Below are positions 1 to 6,268 of a DNA stretch of 12,648 nt, piece by piece. The stretch is from UBA1206 sp050953105. GTDB lineage: Bacteria; Bacillota; Clostridia; Oscillospirales; CAG-382. The position numbers were made by a program, and so were the translations under genes. The DNA lies in contig JBMNMA010000002.1 in the NCBI GenBank assembly GCA_050953105.1, positions 1 to 12,648 on the forward strand, in the 5' to 3' direction. The first letter of the stretch is position 1. Each line of letters starts with the position of its first letter. The notes beneath the pieces are model-generated. The model searched no databases. It saw nothing but the letters and a program-made list of their open reading frames with translations, and was not told the origin of the DNA.

Positions 1-335
1 CCGTGTTCTTCTAACTTTCCTTCAAGAATTCCTAAAGTAAGACGGGTGGAATAAACGGGAACCTGGATTCGCTTAAGGAGATAGGGTATTGCGCCTATAT
101 GATCTTCATGGCCGTGGGTTACCACAAGGCCCTTAATTTTAGATGAATTTTCATACAGATACGTCATGTCGGGCAAGACAAGGTCTACGCCGAACATTTC
201 TTCGTCGGGGAAGGCAAGGCCGCAGTCGACAATTATAATGTCGTTATCATATTCAAAGACGGTAATATTTTTGCCTATGCCTTCAACCCCGCCTAAGGGG
301 ATGATTTTTAACTTGTGCTTTTCTTTTTTTGCCAT
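1..335 (-). CDS. rnj: Ribonuclease J, N-terminal part (cut by window edge)
   Basis: RNase J is a metallo-beta-lactamase/beta-CASP nuclease that processes and degrades mRNA in the cytoplasm, with endonuclease and 5'-3' exonuclease activity. Only about the first 111 residues are here; the frame is still open at base 1, so the gene is partial through the window edge. The start ATG (bases 335-333) is preceded by an AGAGGT-type ribosome binding site. Visible family features are the opening strand with LGGVEGIGKN (residues 14-23), where relatives usually read GG.GEIGKN, the VDCGLAFPDE segment, and the metal-binding HGHEDH motif at residues 74-79 (H74, H76, D78, H79). The gene is divergent from murA and has its own promoter in the shared gap. 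A related metallo-hydrolase is unlikely, because HGHEDH together with the DCG..FPD segment is typical of RNase J. Whether it corresponds to RNase J1 or J2 cannot be decided from this fragment. Confidence 0.93.
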   Translation of the reverse strand, partial: MAKKEKHKLKIIPLGGVEGIGKNITVFEYDNDIIIVDCGLAFPDEEMFGVDLVLPDMTYLYENSSKIKGLVVTHGHEDHIGAIPYLLKRIQVPVYSTRLTLGILEGKLEEH

Positions 336-363
336 ATGATGACCTCTTTCAAATGCTAATTAC

Positions 364-392
364 ATTATGTAACAATATATGGTTTTTGTCAA
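364..392 (-). promoter_or_regulatory. Promoter for the RNase J gene
   Basis: Read on the minus strand: -35 TTGACA (bases 392-387), a 17-bp spacer, and -10 CATAAT (369-364), about 29 bp upstream of the RNase J start codon. This matches the sigma-70/SigA consensus at 11 of 12 positions. A second TTGACA lies 19 bp further upstream (411-406) but has no matching -10. The promoter is back-to-back with the murA promoter. Confidence 0.75.
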
Positions 393-475
393 TAGCGAAA
401 GTCTTTGTCAAATGTTATAATTGCACATATATTGTAATGTCGGGTTAATTTACATAATAATTTAAAATTGCCCTA

Positions 476-504
476 TTGACTAATTCCGGCAGGTATGTTA
501 TTTT
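476..504 (+). promoter_or_regulatory. Promoter for murA
   Basis: TTGACT (476-481), a 17-bp spacer ending in TGT (an extended -10 element), and TATTTT (499-504). The expected transcription start is near base 511. That places the in-frame TTG at 510 at or just upstream of the start of the mRNA, and supports ATG 537 as the murA start codon. Confidence 0.7.
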
Positions 505-536
505 ATTAATTGATAATCGGGAAAGGAATAAGCTTC

Positions 537-1823
537 ATGGAGCAAATTATAATCAACGGGGGGGTTCCCCTTGGCGGGACGATAGAGGTTAGCGGCATGA
601 AAAATGCGGCACTACCTATATTATTTGCCACAATCCTTGCGGAGGATACCTGTATAATAGAAAATCTTCCGGTAATAAGCGACGTGGCGGATTCCCTTGA
701 AATTCTGCGCTGTATGGGCGCAGATATTAAAATGATCGACCGCACCACCGTTTTAATAGATACAAAAAATATAAGATGCGGTTCGACTCCCTACGACCTT
801 GCACGAAACATGCGGGGTTCTTACTATGTATTGGGTGCCGAGCTGTCCCGTTTCGGCTGGGCAAAGGCGGCAGCCCCCGGCGGAGACGATTTCGGCGTCC
901 GCCCCATTGACCAACATATAAAGGGCTTTAAGGCATTGGGGGCAGAGGTTGACACCACCGGCGGTTACGTTACCTGCATGTGTGACGGTTTTCCCAAAGG
1001 CGCAAACATATACATGGACATTGAATCGGTGGGGGCAACAATTAACATAATGCTTGCCGCTTCCAAAGCGGAAGGGCTTACCATAATCGACAACGCCGCC
1101 CGTGAACCTCATGTGGTTGACCTTGCAAACTTCCTTAACTCCTGCGGCGCAGACATTTCGGGCGCCGGCACCGACGTTATTAAGATAAGAGGGGTAAAAC
1201 GCCTCCATGGCGTTACCTATGCCATAATTCCCGATATGATTGAGGCGGGAACCTATATGATAGCCGCCGCAGCAACAAATTCAAAGCTTACCGTAACCGG
1301 CGTTATTCCCAAGCATCTTGAATCAATATCCGCCAAGCTTTCAGAAATGGGGGCGGATGTTGAAACAGGGGACGAATCAATTACCGTCGATGCCAGAGGC
1401 AAGCTGAAGGCCACAAAAGTAAAAACCCTGCCTTATCCCGGCTTCCCCACCGACCTAAACGCCCAGATGGGTGCCCTTATGTCAATTGCCGAAGGGGTAA
1501 GCATTATAACCGAAGGGGTTTTCGACAATCGTTTCCGCTATACCTCCGAACTTGTCCGCATGGGTGCGGATATTAAGGTTGACGGCAGAATTGCCGTATT
1601 CAACGGAGTAAAAGAGCTAAAGCCCGCCACCGTCAGAGCGGTGGACATAAGAGCCGGTGCGGCAATGGTAATAGCCGGTCTGTCGGCCAAAGGAACCACC
1701 ATTATTGAGGATATACATCATATTGAACGGGGTTACGAAGACCTTGTAGGCAAGCTTTGCCGGGCCGGCGCGGACATTCGCAAAGAAATTGTTCCCGACG
1801 AGGCAATGTTAAAAGCCAACTGA
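537..1823 (+). CDS. murA: UDP-N-acetylglucosamine 1-carboxyvinyltransferase (MurA), Cys-to-Asp active-site variant
   Basis: MurA transfers enolpyruvate from phosphoenolpyruvate to UDP-GlcNAc, the first committed step of peptidoglycan synthesis, in the cytoplasm. The protein is 428 aa, the normal family length. I chose ATG 537 because AAGGA lies 9 nt upstream and the longer in-frame TTG (510) sits at the predicted transcription start. Visible motifs are GMKNAALP with K22-N23 (substrate binding), the mobile loop around residues 114-122, R122, FPTDLNAQ with the catalytic Asp near residue 310, and DIRAGAAMVIAGL with the conserved Arg near the C terminus. The loop reads PGGDDFGVRP: the residue aligned with E. 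coli Cys115 is Asp117 (codon 885-887). In other MurA proteins Asp here keeps activity but blocks covalent attack by fosfomycin. The RPIDQHIKGFKALGAE segment resembles the MurZ/MurA2 subtype of Bacillota, so a second murA paralogue elsewhere in the genome is possible. It is probably monocistronic, since a strong terminator follows 19 nt after the stop. Confidence 0.96.
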   Translation: MEQIIINGGVPLGGTIEVSGMKNAALPILFATILAEDTCIIENLPVISDVADSLEILRCMGADIKMIDRTTVLIDTKNIRCGSTPYDLARNMRGSYYVLGAELSRFGWAKAAAPGGDDFGVRPIDQHIKGFKALGAEVDTTGGYVTCMCDGFPKGANIYMDIESVGATINIMLAASKAEGLTIIDNAAREPHVVDLANFLNSCGADISGAGTDVIKIRGVKRLHGVTYAIIPDMIEAGTYMIAAAATNSKLTVTGVIPKHLESISAKLSEMGADVETGDESITVDARGKLKATKVKTLPYPGFPTDLNAQMGALMSIAEGVSIITEGVFDNRFRYTSELVRMGADIKVDGRIAVFNGVKELKPATVRAVDIRAGAAMVIAGLSAKGTTIIEDIHHIERGYEDLVGKLCRAGADIRKEIVPDEAMLKAN

Positions 1824-1842
1824 AAGCCTTCCTTAACATTTA

Positions 1843-1865
1843 AAAAAGCCCGTTAGGGCTTTTTA
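1843..1865. terminator. Intrinsic terminator of murA, probably bidirectional
   Basis: A perfect 9-bp stem, AAAAAGCCC (1843-1851) with GGGCTTTTT (1856-1864), around a GTTA loop. On the plus strand the T run follows the GC part of the stem and ends murA transcription. The A run on the other side gives the same form on the minus strand, where it would serve the small gene ending at 1882. Confidence 0.9.
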
Positions 1866-1881
1866 TATTGCGGTTTTTAAG

Positions 1882-2043
1882 CTACATCATTTTTTCTTCA
1901 AGATGGCGGAACGCCTTTTTGCACTTGCCGGTGAAATTCATTTTTTTGTCGGCGAATATTACCACCATTGCGGCTATAAAGCCGGATATCATTGAAAGCA
2001 CAATACACATTGAAAATATTTTACAGCTTGATTTGCCGAACAT
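1882..2043 (-). CDS. Small single-span membrane protein, 53 aa, unknown function
   Basis: I do not recognise this protein. The minus strand encodes 53 residues starting MFGKSSCKIF, with one hydrophobic segment (about residues 9-31, containing FSMCIVLSMISGFIAAMVV) followed by a basic tail rich in Lys, Arg and His that ends EEKMM. This is the layout of a small N-out/C-in membrane protein. An in-frame TAA lies three codons upstream of the ATG, so the start cannot be moved far out. The ribosome binding site is mediocre: AAAGG about 14 nt upstream. The gene ends 17 bp before the bidirectional hairpin at 1843-1864, which fits a real transcription unit. It is divergent from queT. I see no convincing promoter of its own. 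The plus-strand reading of the same stretch (TTG start at 1868) lacks a ribosome binding site and looks spurious. Existence of this gene is an inference from length, composition and position. Confidence 0.5.
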   Translation of the reverse strand: MFGKSSCKIFSMCIVLSMISGFIAAMVVIFADKKMNFTGKCKKAFRHLEEKMM

Positions 2044-2116
2044 AAATCGTTACCATACCTTTCAATTGTTGTTTGATAATATTGTTAACGTTTTTTTGGA
2101 TAATATTCGGTTTTTG

Positions 2117-2145
2117 TTGATTTTTAAGCTTTAATTGGTTATAAT
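2117..2145 (+). promoter_or_regulatory. Promoter for queT
   Basis: TTGATT (2117-2122), a 17-bp spacer, and a perfect -10 TATAAT (2140-2145). The predicted start near 2152 gives a leader of about 88 nt before queT, long enough for a cis-acting RNA element. Confidence 0.8.
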
Positions 2146-2186
2146 GTAAATACACAAAATATTTTAATTCCTTGGCCTTTTTCGCC

Positions 2187-2228
2187 GGTGAGTTCGCAAA
2201 ATCCTCACCTAAATAAAAACTACGGGAG
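2187..2228 (+). promoter_or_regulatory. Structured leader of queT, possible preQ1-I-type riboswitch
   Basis: The leader holds a 6-bp stem GGTGAG (2187-2192)/CTCACC (2204-2209) closing an 11-nt loop that begins TTCGC. It is followed by an A-rich single-stranded tail (2210-2219), then CTAC, then the ribosome binding site GGGAG (2224-2228). A short C/G-closed hairpin with a UUC-type loop, an A-rich tail ending near C-U-A and an adjacent Shine-Dalgarno sequence is the layout of preQ1-I aptamers, which often control queuosine-precursor transporter genes such as the one downstream. Against the call, the loop has no UAG to pair with CUA as in the B. subtilis aptamer. Only a partial pseudoknot (for example C2197 with G2224) can be drawn, so the identity is tentative. 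If real, control would probably be at translation initiation. Confidence 0.4.
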
Positions 2229-2239
2229 AATATTTTAAT

Positions 2240-2755
2240 ATGCTAAACCGGAAAATCCGTTTTTTAACCCTTTCGTCCCTTATCGCTGCCCTTTATGTTG
2301 TTTTAACCTATTTTTCATCATTGTTCGGACTTTCCGGCACAAATATGATACAGGTAAGGATATCAGAGGCACTTTGCATCCTTGCCGCCTACACCCCCGC
2401 TGCAGTGCCAGGGCTGACAATAGGCTGTATCCTTGCCAATATTCTCACAGGCAGCCTGCCCTGGGACGTGGTGTTTGGCTCCCTTGCCACACTTATAGGG
2501 GCAGCGGTTACCTGGTATATAAGAAAATACAAGTATCTTTCTTCCATACCCGCCATTGTCTCAAATACGGCTATTGTTCCCTTTGTGCTTATGTATGTTT
2601 ATCAGATTCCGGAAGGCTGGGGAATTTTGGCCTTATGTGTCTTCGCCGGTGAGCTTGTTGCCTGCGGCATATTGGGGACAAGCATTGTTTATACCTTTGA
2701 AAAGACCAAAACAGGTAAAAATCTTGTAAATATTTTGTCAAACAAGGACTTTTGA
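2240..2755 (+). CDS. queT: QueT family queuosine-precursor transporter
   Basis: QueT proteins are integral-membrane substrate-binding (S) components of energy-coupling-factor transporters, proposed to import a precursor of the tRNA nucleoside queuosine such as preQ1 or queuine. The 171-residue protein has the usual family length and about six hydrophobic segments. Family signatures are the opening LTLSSLIAALYVVLTY helix, IQVRISEALCILAAYTP (residues 37-53), VPGLTIGCILANIL (56-69), DVVFGSLATLIGA (76-88), IPAIVSNTAIVPFVL (103-117) and AGELVACGILG (136-146). The start ATG has GGGAG 11 nt upstream. The gene has its own promoter and a structured leader and looks monocistronic. The ECF energising module (two ATPases and a T component) is not in this window and would be shared and encoded elsewhere. 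The substrate is inferred from family membership. Confidence 0.88.
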   Translation: MLNRKIRFLTLSSLIAALYVVLTYFSSLFGLSGTNMIQVRISEALCILAAYTPAAVPGLTIGCILANILTGSLPWDVVFGSLATLIGAAVTWYIRKYKYLSSIPAIVSNTAIVPFVLMYVYQIPEGWGILALCVFAGELVACGILGTSIVYTFEKTKTGKNLVNILSNKDF

Positions 2756-2767
2756 ATAAAAAAGCTA

Positions 2768-2796
2768 TTGACAAGCAAAAAAAATAAAGTTATAAT
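2768..2796 (+). promoter_or_regulatory. Strong promoter for yceD-rpmF
   Basis: A consensus-perfect promoter: TTGACA (2768-2773), a 17-bp spacer, and TATAAT (2791-2796). It starts only 13 bp after the queT stop codon. The expected transcription start is near 2803, about 24 nt before the yceD start codon. Such strength fits a ribosomal-protein operon. Confidence 0.88.
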
Positions 2797-2813
2797 AAGC
2801 GATGCTGCTTATT
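2794..2813. repeat. Perfect dyad overlapping the yceD promoter
   Basis: AATAAGC (2794-2800) and GCTTATT (2807-2813) form a 7-bp inverted repeat with a 6-nt spacer. It runs from inside the -10 box past the expected transcription start to just before the ribosome binding site. It could be an operator, a 5'-end RNA hairpin, or a weak terminator for queT, since four T residues end its right side. I cannot tell these apart. Confidence 0.5.
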
Positions 2814-2826
2814 TTGGAGAAAAACC

Positions 2827-3318
2827 ATGCTTGACCTAAACAGTCTGTTAAGCGGAGAGAAAAGTTTAATTCCCTTTGAAGAGGAATTTTCCCTTGAGGA
2901 CGTTTCTGACGACATTAAAAACGGCAGATGTATAGCCCGGGGAAAGTGTATCAACTTCTCGGGTTATATTGAATTTTCCGCTACTTTAAATTTAGAATAC
3001 ACCGCAGTCTGTTCCCGGTGCGGCGAGGAATTTAACGGCAGCGACATTATTGAACTTAAATATCCGGTAGCCGTTAAGCTTGAAAATGCCGACAAAGACC
3101 AGGACGAATATCTTATCGCCGAAAACGGTATGCTTGACGAAGAGGACGTATGCCTTAGCAGCATAATTTTAAATCTTCCCATTAAATTGTTGTGTTCTGA
3201 AGGCTGCAAGGGAATCTGTCCCGACTGCGGAAAAAATTTAAACAATGGCGAATGCGCCTGCAATGGCTTGAAAATCGACCCGAGGCTGGAAAAGCTGAAG
3301 GAGTATTTTAAGAAATAA
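2827..3318 (+). CDS. yceD: DUF177/YceD family protein (23S rRNA accumulation protein)
   Basis: YceD (DUF177) proteins are cytoplasmic and encoded next to rpmF across most bacteria. In E. coli and plants they are needed for normal 23S rRNA accumulation, and their exact biochemical role is not settled. This 163-residue protein has the family's two Cys clusters: CSRC at residues 62-65, and a C-terminal cluster C123, C127, C131, C134 (within EGCKGICPDCGKNL) with C143 and C145, probably binding zinc. The end, KIDPRLEKLKEYFKK, is the usual family tail preceding L32. GGAGA lies 6 nt upstream of the ATG. It is the first gene of the unit driven by the 2768 promoter and is followed 31 nt later by rpmF, the classic pairing, which strengthens the assignment. 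Confidence 0.9.
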   Translation: MLDLNSLLSGEKSLIPFEEEFSLEDVSDDIKNGRCIARGKCINFSGYIEFSATLNLEYTAVCSRCGEEFNGSDIIELKYPVAVKLENADKDQDEYLIAENGMLDEEDVCLSSIILNLPIKLLCSEGCKGICPDCGKNLNNGECACNGLKIDPRLEKLKEYFKK

Positions 3319-3349
3319 ATTAAGGTTAATTATAGAGGAGGTGCCAATT

Positions 3350-3538
3350 ATGGCAGTGCCAAAGCGTAAAACTTCCAAGGCAAGAAGAGACAAAAGACGT
3401 TCTAACGTTTGGAAGCTTGAACAGCCCGGTATGACTAAGTGCCCCAAATGCGGGGAATATAATCTTACCCACAGGGTATGCGGCAAATGCGGCACATACG
3501 GCGGCAAGGAAGTTCTGGAGATTAAGTCAGAAGACTAA
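3350..3538 (+). CDS. rpmF: 50S ribosomal protein L32 (zinc-binding form)
   Basis: L32 is a small protein of the large ribosomal subunit. The product is 62 aa and starts MAVPKRKTSKARRDKRR, the typical basic N terminus that threads into rRNA. A zinc ribbon follows, with C31-x2-C34 and C44-x2-C47, so this is the zinc-dependent (C+) form rather than the Cys-free paralogue some bacteria use under zinc limitation. I chose ATG 3350 over the in-frame GTG at 3341 because that GTG lies inside the very strong ribosome binding site AGGAGGTG (3336-3343), 6 nt before the ATG. It is cotranscribed with yceD and followed 11 nt after the stop by an intrinsic terminator. Confidence 0.97.
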   Translation: MAVPKRKTSKARRDKRRSNVWKLEQPGMTKCPKCGEYNLTHRVCGKCGTYGGKEVLEIKSED

Positions 3539-3549
3539 TTCGTAAAAAT

Positions 3550-3575
3550 GGCGGGTTGCGTTTGCCCGCCTTTTT
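3550..3575 (+). terminator. Intrinsic terminator after rpmF
   Basis: A 6-bp all-GC stem, GGCGGG (3550-3555) with CCCGCC (3565-3570), a 9-nt loop, and a TTTTT run (3571-3575). It separates the ribosomal pair from the downstream DUF512 gene, whose start codon is only 24 nt beyond it. Confidence 0.88.
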
Positions 3576-3599
3576 ATGTATCTTTGCGGTTGTGACAAA

Positions 3600-4889
3600 A
3601 TGGTATTTATAAAACACGTTTTAAAAAACTCCCCCGCCTGTAAAAAGGGAATAAGGCCGGGAGACGGCCTTATTTCCATAAACGGAAATAAAATCAAAGA
3701 TGTCCTGGACTACCGCTTTTTTGCCACCGAAAAAGAGGTTGACCTTTTACTGTCCAGGGACGGCGGCGAATTTTCCGTCCATATTACCAAAGGGGAATAC
3801 GAGGACCTGGGGCTTGAGTTTGAATCCTATTTAATGGATAAAAAGAAATGCTGCCGCAACAAATGCATTTTTTGCTTTATCGACCAGAATCCGCCCGGTA
3901 TGCGGGAGGGGATTTATTTTAAGGACGATGACGAGCGCCTTTCCTTCCTTCAAGGAAACTACGTTACCCTCACCAACATGACTGATGAGGACGTGGAACG
4001 GATAATCAAAATGAAAATTTCTCCCATAAATATTTCCGTCCACACCATGGACAGGGAGCTTAGAAGGTTTATGACGGGAAACCGCTTTGCCGGGGACAAG
4101 CTTGACTATCTTTACACCCTGTCGCAGGGGGGAACAAAGCTTAATTTACAGTTTGTTCTCTGCCGGGGGATAAATGACGGAAAAGCCCTTGAATACTCTC
4201 TTTCGGAGATAAAAAAATTCCCCACCCTTGTTTCGGCATCGGTGGTTCCGGCGGGGCTTACCAAGCACCGTAACGGTCTTTACCCCATACCCCCCTATGA
4301 CAAAGAATCGGCAGGGGAGGTTATAGATTTGGTTGAAAAATATTATAATGAATTTAAGGCCGAAACGGGAACGGGAAAGGTATTCTGCTCCGACGAATTT
4401 TATTTATTGGCAGGTCGTCCCCTGCACGACGAGGAATACTATGAAGGCTACCCCCAGTATGAAAACGGGGTGGGAATGCTTACCGACATGAAGGAAAGCT
4501 TTTCGGACGCTTTGGAGGATACAGATTCTTCAGCCCCGGGGGAAATCCATCTTGCCACAGGCCGGGCGGCATACCCCTTAATGGCAAATCTTGCGGAATT
4601 ATTCAGCCGTAAATTTACTCATAAAAAAATAATTGTCCATGAAATAATAAACGAATTTTACGGCTCGACCGTTACCGTGGCCGGACTTATTACCGGTCAG
4701 GATTATATAAAACAGCTAAAGGGCAAGGTTGCAGGCAGTCTGCTTATAAGCCGTTCGTCGCTAAATGCCGACTGCAGCATGTTCCTTGACGACATAACCC
4801 CAAAACAGCTTGAAAAAGAGCTTAATGTTAAGCTTATCTTGGTAGAAAACGACGGCTGGGCCCTTTGCCGGGCTTTTGCCGAAAATTAA
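3600..4889 (+). CDS. DUF512 family protein with PDZ-like domain and radical-SAM-like Cys motif
   Basis: The function of this family is not established. The N-terminal 70 residues look like a PDZ domain: IKHVLKNSPACKKGIRPGD, then LISINGNKIKDVLDYRF. A Cys motif follows, C85-x3-C89-x2-C92 (in CRNKCIFCFIDQ), of the type that binds a 4Fe-4S cluster in radical SAM enzymes. The next segments, LQGNYVTLTNM and ISPINISVHTMD, fit a radical SAM barrel, and the C-terminal half is the DUF512 region, with a FYGSTVTVAGLITGQD segment. The length of 429 aa is usual. I chose ATG 3600 because homologues start just before the PDZ-like strand; an in-frame ATG at 3576 abuts the terminator T run. Neither start has a good ribosome binding site. 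The gene is 33 nt upstream of der, a common neighbourhood in Bacillota, so a role near ribosome or membrane biogenesis has been imagined, but this is only association. I see no clear promoter. Confidence 0.88.
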   Translation: MVFIKHVLKNSPACKKGIRPGDGLISINGNKIKDVLDYRFFATEKEVDLLLSRDGGEFSVHITKGEYEDLGLEFESYLMDKKKCCRNKCIFCFIDQNPPGMREGIYFKDDDERLSFLQGNYVTLTNMTDEDVERIIKMKISPINISVHTMDRELRRFMTGNRFAGDKLDYLYTLSQGGTKLNLQFVLCRGINDGKALEYSLSEIKKFPTLVSASVVPAGLTKHRNGLYPIPPYDKESAGEVIDLVEKYYNEFKAETGTGKVFCSDEFYLLAGRPLHDEEYYEGYPQYENGVGMLTDMKESFSDALEDTDSSAPGEIHLATGRAAYPLMANLAELFSRKFTHKKIIVHEIINEFYGSTVTVAGLITGQDYIKQLKGKVAGSLLISRSSLNADCSMFLDDITPKQLEKELNVKLILVENDGWALCRAFAEN

Positions 4890-4922
4890 GCGAAAGCCTC
4901 TTTGGGTAAAAGGAGGGAAAAA

Positions 4923-6254
4923 ATGAAATCAAATATTGTTGCCATAGTGGGACGCCCCAACGTGGGAAAATCCACATTTTTTAATAAAATCTGCGGCAGG
5001 CGGCTGTCTATAGTCGACGATACCCCCGGAGTAACCCGGGACAGGGTTAATGCAGAAACCGAATGGAACGGCAGAACATTAACGGTAATCGACACCGGTG
5101 GTATAGAACCCAAAACCGATAATATGATGTTAAAGCATATGAGGGACCAGGCCGAAACGGCAGTGGCCCTTGCCGACGTTATAATTTTCATGGTTGACCT
5201 TCATTCCGGGGTTACCGCCAACGATGCCGACATTTCCACTCTCCTTAAAAAATCCGGCAAGCCCGTTATTGTGGCGGTAAACAAGGTTGACACGGTTGGT
5301 GAAAACCCCCCGGAATTTTACGAATTTTACAGCCTGGGCTTTGAAGACATTTTCCCCGTATCCTCCATCCACGGCACCGGTGCCGGTGATATCCTTGACC
5401 GGGTGGTGGAGCTTCTCCCCGAAGAAGAGGAGGAGGTTATAGACGAAGGGCGGATATCCGTTGCAATTATTGGACGCCCCAATGCGGGCAAATCTTCTAT
5501 TGTAAACCGCATTTTAGGCCAGGATAGGATGATTGTTTCCGACATCCCCGGCACCACCCGGGATGCGGTGGACAGCGACTTTGACAACCAGTTCGGCAAA
5601 TACCGCCTTATCGACACCGCCGGCATACGCCGCAACGCCAAAATTGAGGACAAAATCGAAAAATACTCGGTGTTACGGGCAAAGGCTGCTATCGAACGGG
5701 CCGATGTCTGTCTGCTTATAGTTGATGCCACCCAGGGGGTTACCGCCCAGGACGAGCGTATTGCAGGCCTTGGCCATGAAGCGGGAAAGCCTACGGTTAT
5801 TGCCATAAATAAATGGGACCTTATAGAAAAAGACAATTCCACCGTAAATAAATTTACAAAGGACGTTTACAACTCCCTTGCCTATATGACCTATGCCCCG
5901 CTGGTATATATTTCGGCCAAAACCGGCCAAAGGGTTGACCGGCTTTTCACCATGATAAACGAGGTCTATGCCGAGTCAAGAAAGCGGGTAACCACCGGCA
6001 CCCTTAACGACGTGTTAAACGATGCCATAAGCCGGACACAGCCTCCCGCCGACAAGGGCAAGCAGCTTAAGCTGTATTACATGACTCAAACGGGAACCCA
6101 GCCCCCCACCTTTGTGGTGTTTTGCAACCAGGCGGAGCTGTTCCACTTTTCCTATCAGAGATATATCGAAAACTGCATAAGAAATGCCTTCGGCTTTGAG
6201 GGCACCCCCATAAGGCTGGTAATAAAGCAGCGGGGAGAGGAATTCCCCGGTTAA
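4923..6254 (+). CDS. der: Ribosome biogenesis GTPase Der (EngA)
   Basis: Der is an essential cytoplasmic GTPase with two tandem G domains and a C-terminal KH-like domain that assists 50S subunit assembly. The 443-residue protein shows all parts. Domain 1 has the P-loop GRPNVGKST (10-18), TPGVTRD switch I, DTGG (58-61) and NKVD (120-123). A Glu-rich linker at 167-175 follows. Domain 2 has GRPNAGKSS (184-192), PGTTRD, DTAG (231-234), NKWD (296-299) and a SAK motif near 331. The KH-like end includes GTPIRLVIKQR (427-437). I chose ATG 4923, with AGGAGGG 5 nt upstream, over an in-frame TTG at 4902. It belongs to the DUF512-der-plsY-rarA run, with plsY starting 14 nt after its stop. Confidence 0.97.
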   Translation: MKSNIVAIVGRPNVGKSTFFNKICGRRLSIVDDTPGVTRDRVNAETEWNGRTLTVIDTGGIEPKTDNMMLKHMRDQAETAVALADVIIFMVDLHSGVTANDADISTLLKKSGKPVIVAVNKVDTVGENPPEFYEFYSLGFEDIFPVSSIHGTGAGDILDRVVELLPEEEEEVIDEGRISVAIIGRPNAGKSSIVNRILGQDRMIVSDIPGTTRDAVDSDFDNQFGKYRLIDTAGIRRNAKIEDKIEKYSVLRAKAAIERADVCLLIVDATQGVTAQDERIAGLGHEAGKPTVIAINKWDLIEKDNSTVNKFTKDVYNSLAYMTYAPLVYISAKTGQRVDRLFTMINEVYAESRKRVTTGTLNDVLNDAISRTQPPADKGKQLKLYYMTQTGTQPPTFVVFCNQAELFHFSYQRYIENCIRNAFGFEGTPIRLVIKQRGEEFPG

Positions 6255-6268
6255 GGGAGGGTTACCTT

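Noticed and set aside
406..411. Second TTGACA upstream of the RNase J gene
   Set aside because: No -10-like sequence at 16-18 bp. It is probably an A/T-rich coincidence or a minor upstream element.
510..536. In-frame TTG start for murA, nine codons upstream of ATG 537
   Set aside because: It lies at the predicted transcription start and has no ribosome binding site, whereas AAGGA is well placed before ATG 537, and the known MurA N terminus begins at EQIIINGG.
753..1208. 151-aa minus-strand ORF inside murA
   Set aside because: Antisense shadow of a clear murA frame, with no family resemblance.
1868..2134. 88-aa plus-strand ORF between murA and queT
   Set aside because: It has a TTG start directly after a strong terminator, no ribosome binding site, and lies opposite a more protein-like minus-strand ORF.
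3341..3349. GTG start for rpmF three codons earlier
   Set aside because: This GTG is part of the ribosome binding site itself, and L32 starts MAVPK.
3576..3599. ATG start for the DUF512 gene eight codons earlier
   Set aside because: It abuts the terminator T run, has no ribosome binding site, and adds MYLCGCDK, which is not part of the PDZ-like fold.
4902..4922. In-frame TTG start for der
   Set aside because: AGGAGGG sits right before ATG 4923, inside this stretch, and Der proteins begin directly with the first G domain.
5327..5842. 171-aa minus-strand ORF inside der
   Set aside because: Antisense shadow: Ser/Arg-rich low-information protein opposite the conserved second G domain.
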